A DNA stretch of 35,288 nucleotides, from the NCBI GenBank assembly GCA_018242525.1, contig JAFEBS010000067.1, forward strand, positions 1 to 35,288, written 5' to 3'. This document shows positions 31,777 to 35,288 of the stretch, one piece after another (position 1 is the first letter of the stretch; each line of letters opens with the position of its first letter). The notes beneath the pieces are model-generated. The model saw only the letters and a program-made list of their open reading frames with translations, did no database searches and was not told the DNA's origin. A program made the position numbers and the translations under genes. The DNA is from Planctomycetota bacterium (lineage in GTDB: Bacteria > Planctomycetota > Planctomycetia > Planctomycetales > Planctomycetaceae).

Positions 31777-33531
31777 TTGAGAACTATTCTGCCATCGCTT
31801 CAGTTTGTCTTCAGGTTTACGTGGCCGAGCTTTAGCCATGGTATCCGGGATCGTGAGTACATTCGCTCTCGCTCTCGACTGTTTCCTCAACTTCACCGGA
31901 CGCAATTTGTGAAAATATCCGCGGGATTGTGCGTGTCGCTGGCAGTTTTTGCTGGCAGCGCCGCGTTGATTTCAGTTCGCCAAGCCGACTACGTCAACGC
32001 CGATTTCGTCGCCTATTCAACAGTCGCACACCGAGTCATAGGTTCGCCTGCGAATTCCGTAACTGGGTCGTGGTCGCCACTCTTTTCATGGTTGATGGTG
32101 CCGCTGTTGACGATCGGCATTCAAGACCTGATTGCTGGTCGCATCATCCTGTTGATCAGCGGGTTGTTCTACATCGGTGCCGTTCATCGCCTGGCCGTGA
32201 AGTTTTTTTCCCCAGAGACCGTGTTCAATCGTCTGCTGATTCACGCACTGATGACCTGTGCCACCGTGCAGGCAATTTGGTTCGCAACATATCTGCTGAA
32301 TCCGGACCTGCTCGCCAGTGCAGTGATCTTCTGGTATTTTGTCATAGTTTTGGAGGAACGAACTGCGACGCACATGCGATGGTCGTTCCTCGCTGGAATC
32401 TTTTTGGGAATGGCCTATCTGTCCAAAGCGTATATGCTCCCATTTGGGCTGGCGCAACTCGTGATGATGACCGCCAGCAATCTGGCGTTCCATCGACGAC
32501 TTGAATCGCCTCCACAACGGATGCTGCAACTAACATCGTTTGTTTCGCTGATTGTCGGCTTGGGAATTGTCGCTGGTCCCTGGATCGCGATTCTATCTCA
32601 TAAATACGACCGCCTGACCTTCACGAATGCCGGACGAGCGAATCACGCCAACGTCGGCCCCAGAAGTTTTGGTCAGGATCCACTCTGGCACCCACCTTTG
32701 ACCCGAGATTACATTCTCGAACCAGTCATCGCCGAAGAGTGGTCTCCTTTTTCCAGCTTCGAAAATCTCCGCCACCAGTGCCGTGTGATACTGCACAACT
32801 TGACGAATTGTATTGGGCTGATTCCAGGATGGCTTGCACTGTCGGGTCTGGCCTTCTGCTTGTGGTTCCGACACAAGCAGACCGCGTCGCAACATCACCG
32901 ACTACAAATCGCCTGGTGGGGGTTGCTCACGACCGCCGTCTATTGCTCGGGATACTTGATGGTGAACCTTGAGACCCGGTACATAGTCCCCGTCGCCGCC
33001 CCGTTGCTCTGCCTGTCAGCGGCGGGCTTCATCAGCGTTGTCGCACACGAGTCCAAATTGTTCGGAATTCTTGATGTCGCTAAATCGGTTCGAGGAGAGT
33101 GGAGACTGGCGGCGACAGCAATCCTGGTGGTGATGGGATTCGCGGCAGTCGATCTGTACAGCATTGCGTGCGTGGCAATCTTTCATCCGCAATCGACCTG
33201 CATGAAACAGTTCCGAGATATCGCCCGTCAGTTGGATGATGCCGGAATCAAAGATCGGCTATCAGCCAGCAATCGCTGGCACGACGGGCTTTACATAGCC
33301 TACGCCCGTGGCAATGTGTCGAACTACCTTGGGACCCCTCAAGCCAGCAATCCGACAGACATCGCCGACGAACTGTTATCGAGCGGCGTCAGCCTCAATT
33401 ACTTGTGGCTCGAACAAAATGATACTACCAGCGCCGAAGACCAACTCCAGGCGCTGGCCGGGGGGAAGGATTGTGTAACAATACTTGGCCTTAAAACAAC
33501 ATCACACATGACAGAAATAATAATTCGATAG
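31777..33531 (+). CDS. GT-C membrane glycosyltransferase (PMT/GT39-like)
   Basis: A 584-residue polytopic protein with about ten membrane helices (first near 46-66, SAGLCVSLAVFAGSAALISV) and a short acidic motif in the first outer loop (QADYVNADFVAY), where GT-C enzymes keep their catalytic Asp. The last 130 residues form a soluble domain. This fits the ArnT/PMT-like family that moves sugars from polyprenyl phosphates to lipids or proteins on the outer face of the membrane. The start is uncertain: the long frame opens with TTG at 31777 and no ATG occurs before residue 106; a GTG just before helix 1 is an alternative. A GT2 gene lies 445 bases downstream on the same strand, so the pair may act in one surface-glycan pathway. 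Confidence 0.75.
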   Translation: MRTILPSLQFVFRFTWPSFSHGIRDREYIRSRSRLFPQLHRTQFVKISAGLCVSLAVFAGSAALISVRQADYVNADFVAYSTVAHRVIGSPANSVTGSWSPLFSWLMVPLLTIGIQDLIAGRIILLISGLFYIGAVHRLAVKFFSPETVFNRLLIHALMTCATVQAIWFATYLLNPDLLASAVIFWYFVIVLEERTATHMRWSFLAGIFLGMAYLSKAYMLPFGLAQLVMMTASNLAFHRRLESPPQRMLQLTSFVSLIVGLGIVAGPWIAILSHKYDRLTFTNAGRANHANVGPRSFGQDPLWHPPLTRDYILEPVIAEEWSPFSSFENLRHQCRVILHNLTNCIGLIPGWLALSGLAFCLWFRHKQTASQHHRLQIAWWGLLTTAVYCSGYLMVNLETRYIVPVAAPLLCLSAAGFISVVAHESKLFGILDVAKSVRGEWRLAATAILVVMGFAAVDLYSIACVAIFHPQSTCMKQFRDIARQLDDAGIKDRLSASNRWHDGLYIAYARGNVSNYLGTPQASNPTDIADELLSSGVSLNYLWLEQNDTTSAEDQLQALAGGKDCVTILGLKTTSHMTEIIIR

Positions 33532-33675
33532 TGAATGTCTACTTGTTTGGCGACGGTGACGGCCACCGCAAGAAGTAGGAGCAGCACTTTGGCGAAAGTC
33601 TGATCCGTCGCCAGCCGGTGACTGATGCACTGCGCGGCAATTCTGGTTCAGCATCCCGCAGCAAAAGGAATTGCG

Positions 33676-33909
33676 ATGCGATTGGAATACTTGAAACTCA
33701 CGCGACTACGGGGTTACGAGGCCCAGTTGTGGGAGTCGAAACCTCGTGTCGGAGCTCACCTGACGCATGAGACACTCGAAGGCCTACTCATGCTCGTTTT
33801 AAAAATTGCTGACATCGAGCCCGATTCGCTTCAGCGAATTGATGAACTCTTCGCCGAACTGGCATTCAAGGAGCGAGAGTCGAATAGGAAGACGATCACA
33901 GTATTGTAG
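33676..33909 (+). CDS. Small hypothetical protein
   Basis: A 77-residue soluble protein starting MRLEYLKLTRLRGYEAQLWE, mostly helical and acidic. The ATG at 33676 is chosen over 33625 because AAAAGGA lies seven bases before it. It sits between the two glycosyltransferase genes and 66 bases before the second, so it may be co-transcribed with it. I do not recognise it. Confidence 0.6.
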   Translation: MRLEYLKLTRLRGYEAQLWESKPRVGAHLTHETLEGLLMLVLKIADIEPDSLQRIDELFAELAFKERESNRKTITVL

Positions 33910-33975
33910 CGCGTTTCTTACGGAGTTATTTTTGTCTAAAATGACTCCAGATCATTTCCGTTCGGAGCTTCCCCT

Positions 33976-35226
33976 ATGATGTCGGCTCTTATCGCGGTGA
34001 TCTTCGTTGGAACCATTTGTTTTGCGATTTGGCAGGCCAGACTGATTCGAGGATTGTTCAATCTATATTCCCGACCAGTTCGCGAATGGTCACCGGACAT
34101 CCCATTTCCTAACGTCGCGATCATCCTATCGCTGCGGGGACACGATCCGTTTCTGAATCAATGCCTGCGGAATCTCGTTCGTCAGGACTACCCGGAGTTT
34201 TCGATTCACCTGATCGTCGATTCGGAATCGGATCCTGCCTGGGACGCGATCCGGACAGTCCGTGAGGAATTTGGCGAGGACTGTCTGAACGCTTCGGTTC
34301 TGCATGAACACCTGCCAACCTGTGGTCTCAAGAACAGTTCACTCATCCAGGCGATTGGCGACTTGCCTCAGGAAGTAGAAGTCGTCGCAATGGTTGATTC
34401 GGACTCCATTGTTCCGGTCAACTGGTTGCGCAGCTTGGTTGGTCCATTCGCAGATCCTGCGGTGGGGGCCACATCGGGTATTCGATGGTTTGCTCCGAAT
34501 GATCAACACTTTGGAAGTCGCCTGCGGTGCTTCTGGAACATCATCGCCGCGCCAATGATCTGCAAGTCGAACATTCCATGGGGTGGCTCGATGATGATTC
34601 GTCGCAGCATTCTTGATTCGGGACTAACTGACGAATGGTCTCGAATGTTGTGTGACGACGCTCCGACCATCAACTACCTCCGGCGAACCAGATACAAGCT
34701 TGAGTACGTTCCTCAAATGACGATTGTGAACACCGAAAGCATCTCTGTCAGGTCGTGTATCCGATTCGTTAGTCGTCAGAAGTTGATCTTCCGCCTATAT
34801 CAGGCGGACTGGCCGAGGCTGGTTGCAACGATCCTGTGCGCGTCAATCCTGCGAATCACCCATGACATCCTGCTCGTGATGTGCGTAGTACAGCAGGAGA
34901 TCACAAATGCTGCGATTCTGGCCTGTCTTCATCCGGTCATTCTGTTTGCTACTTGTCTTGAAGCAATCCGCCTTGATCGAGCAATAAGTGCAGTTGCGAG
35001 GAATCGTGGCGAAGACATCAAAAGAACCCCATTGCCGGGGCCGGTAGGCTACATTGGTGTCGAACTTTTGTTCCTGATGTCGATGCTGACTTCGATCTTC
35101 ACACGCTCTGTCATCTGGCGTGGAATCAAGTATCGCATTCGCGGCCCAGAAGATATTACGATGCTGGAGTACCACCGGTATGTAGTCCCCGTTGAAGTCG
35201 TGCTGCATTCAGAGTCCATCGTCTAG
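33976..35226 (+). CDS. GT2 family membrane glycosyltransferase (ceramide-glucosyltransferase-like)
   Basis: A 416-residue processive-type GT2 enzyme. An N-terminal membrane helix (about 3-22) precedes a GT-A domain: substrate-binding LIVDSESDP (about 79-87), the metal-binding DSDS at 141-144, IPWGGSMMIRR (200-210), the catalytic-base region LCDDAP (225-230) and SRQKLIFRLYQ in the place of the (Q/R)xxRW motif. Three to four membrane helices follow (about 282-400). The order matches GT21-like enzymes that put glucose on ceramide or related lipids. The acceptor in this organism is unknown. It ends at a large inverted repeat. Confidence 0.85.
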   Translation: MMSALIAVIFVGTICFAIWQARLIRGLFNLYSRPVREWSPDIPFPNVAIILSLRGHDPFLNQCLRNLVRQDYPEFSIHLIVDSESDPAWDAIRTVREEFGEDCLNASVLHEHLPTCGLKNSSLIQAIGDLPQEVEVVAMVDSDSIVPVNWLRSLVGPFADPAVGATSGIRWFAPNDQHFGSRLRCFWNIIAAPMICKSNIPWGGSMMIRRSILDSGLTDEWSRMLCDDAPTINYLRRTRYKLEYVPQMTIVNTESISVRSCIRFVSRQKLIFRLYQADWPRLVATILCASILRITHDILLVMCVVQQEITNAAILACLHPVILFATCLEAIRLDRAISAVARNRGEDIKRTPLPGPVGYIGVELLFLMSMLTSIFTRSVIWRGIKYRIRGPEDITMLEYHRYVVPVEVVLHSESIV

Positions 35227-35269
35227 CCGCGGGTTCTTCGGGTACGAGTGAGAATGCACCCGCGGCTAG
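35223..35269 (+). terminator. 12-bp inverted repeat at the end of the GT2 gene
   Basis: CTAGCCGCGGGT (35223-35234) is the exact complement of ACCCGCGGCTAG (35258-35269) around a 23-base loop. The left arm includes the stop codon of the gene. No T-run follows, so it may be a Rho-assisted or bidirectional terminator, or a dispersed palindromic repeat. Confidence 0.55.
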
Positions 35270-35288
35270 TGCCACACCCCGAAAACGG

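Overview
The window looks like a chromosomal segment of a planctomycete, probably order Planctomycetales. The signs are a giant Ser/Thr kinase with a WD40-type sensor, an ECF-like sigma factor, a HEAT/DUF3592 protein, an LRR protein with 'TxVTDAGL' repeats, a TPR protein with a GspG-like tail, and many long secreted proteins. No rRNA or species marker is present, so a genus cannot be named.

Layout. (1) 1-6424, minus strand: rhomboid protease, PspA/IM30, a dual kinase/pseudokinase-WD40 protein, and a membrane-anchored protein that runs off the left edge. These look like one envelope-stress and signalling operon. A sigma-70-like factor is divergent at 6645. (2) 7410-9925, accessory DNA: a 5'-truncated DDE integrase, a 15-bp palindrome, an AbiEii-like nucleotidyltransferase pair with altered catalytic residues, and a coding fragment. 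(3) 9926-12266, plus strand: a dense array of about 25 tRNA and tRNA-like genes that I folded by hand. They carry anticodons for Phe, Glu, Pro, Ile, Lys, Thr, Gly, Asn, Gln, Ser, Ala, Val, Arg and Cys, and no 3' CCA is encoded. Many are ordinary cloverleaves. Others are strange: C33 instead of U33 (five genes), hairpins inserted in the variable region (four genes, two sharing one element), a 31-nt insertion in a tRNA-Asn D-arm, a T-armless form, a half tRNA and an acceptor-mismatched chimera. A spacer at 10684-10777 holds two hairpins and a boxA-like antitermination motif, and a terminator-like hairpin follows at 12304. This array is the most unusual part of the window. (4) 12464-14848: a HEAT-repeat/DUF3592 membrane protein. 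(5) 15046-29005, minus strand: a long set of mostly secreted or membrane-anchored proteins (TPR, LRR, PPC-like, GspG-like), several packed tightly enough to be an operon. One adjacent pair is separated only by an in-frame TAA. (6) 29670-31196: a secreted beta-propeller glycosidase-like protein, then a frameshifted RAYT (Y1) transposase remnant. (7) 31777-35226, plus strand: a GT-C (PMT/GT39-like) membrane glycosyltransferase, a small protein and a GT2 membrane glycosyltransferase, probably for surface glycan or glycolipid synthesis. A 12-bp inverted repeat ends this block.

The tRNA array was read by eye. Acceptor, anticodon and T-stems were checked base by base. tRNAscan-SE/Infernal and tRNA sequencing would be the decisive tests of identity and function.
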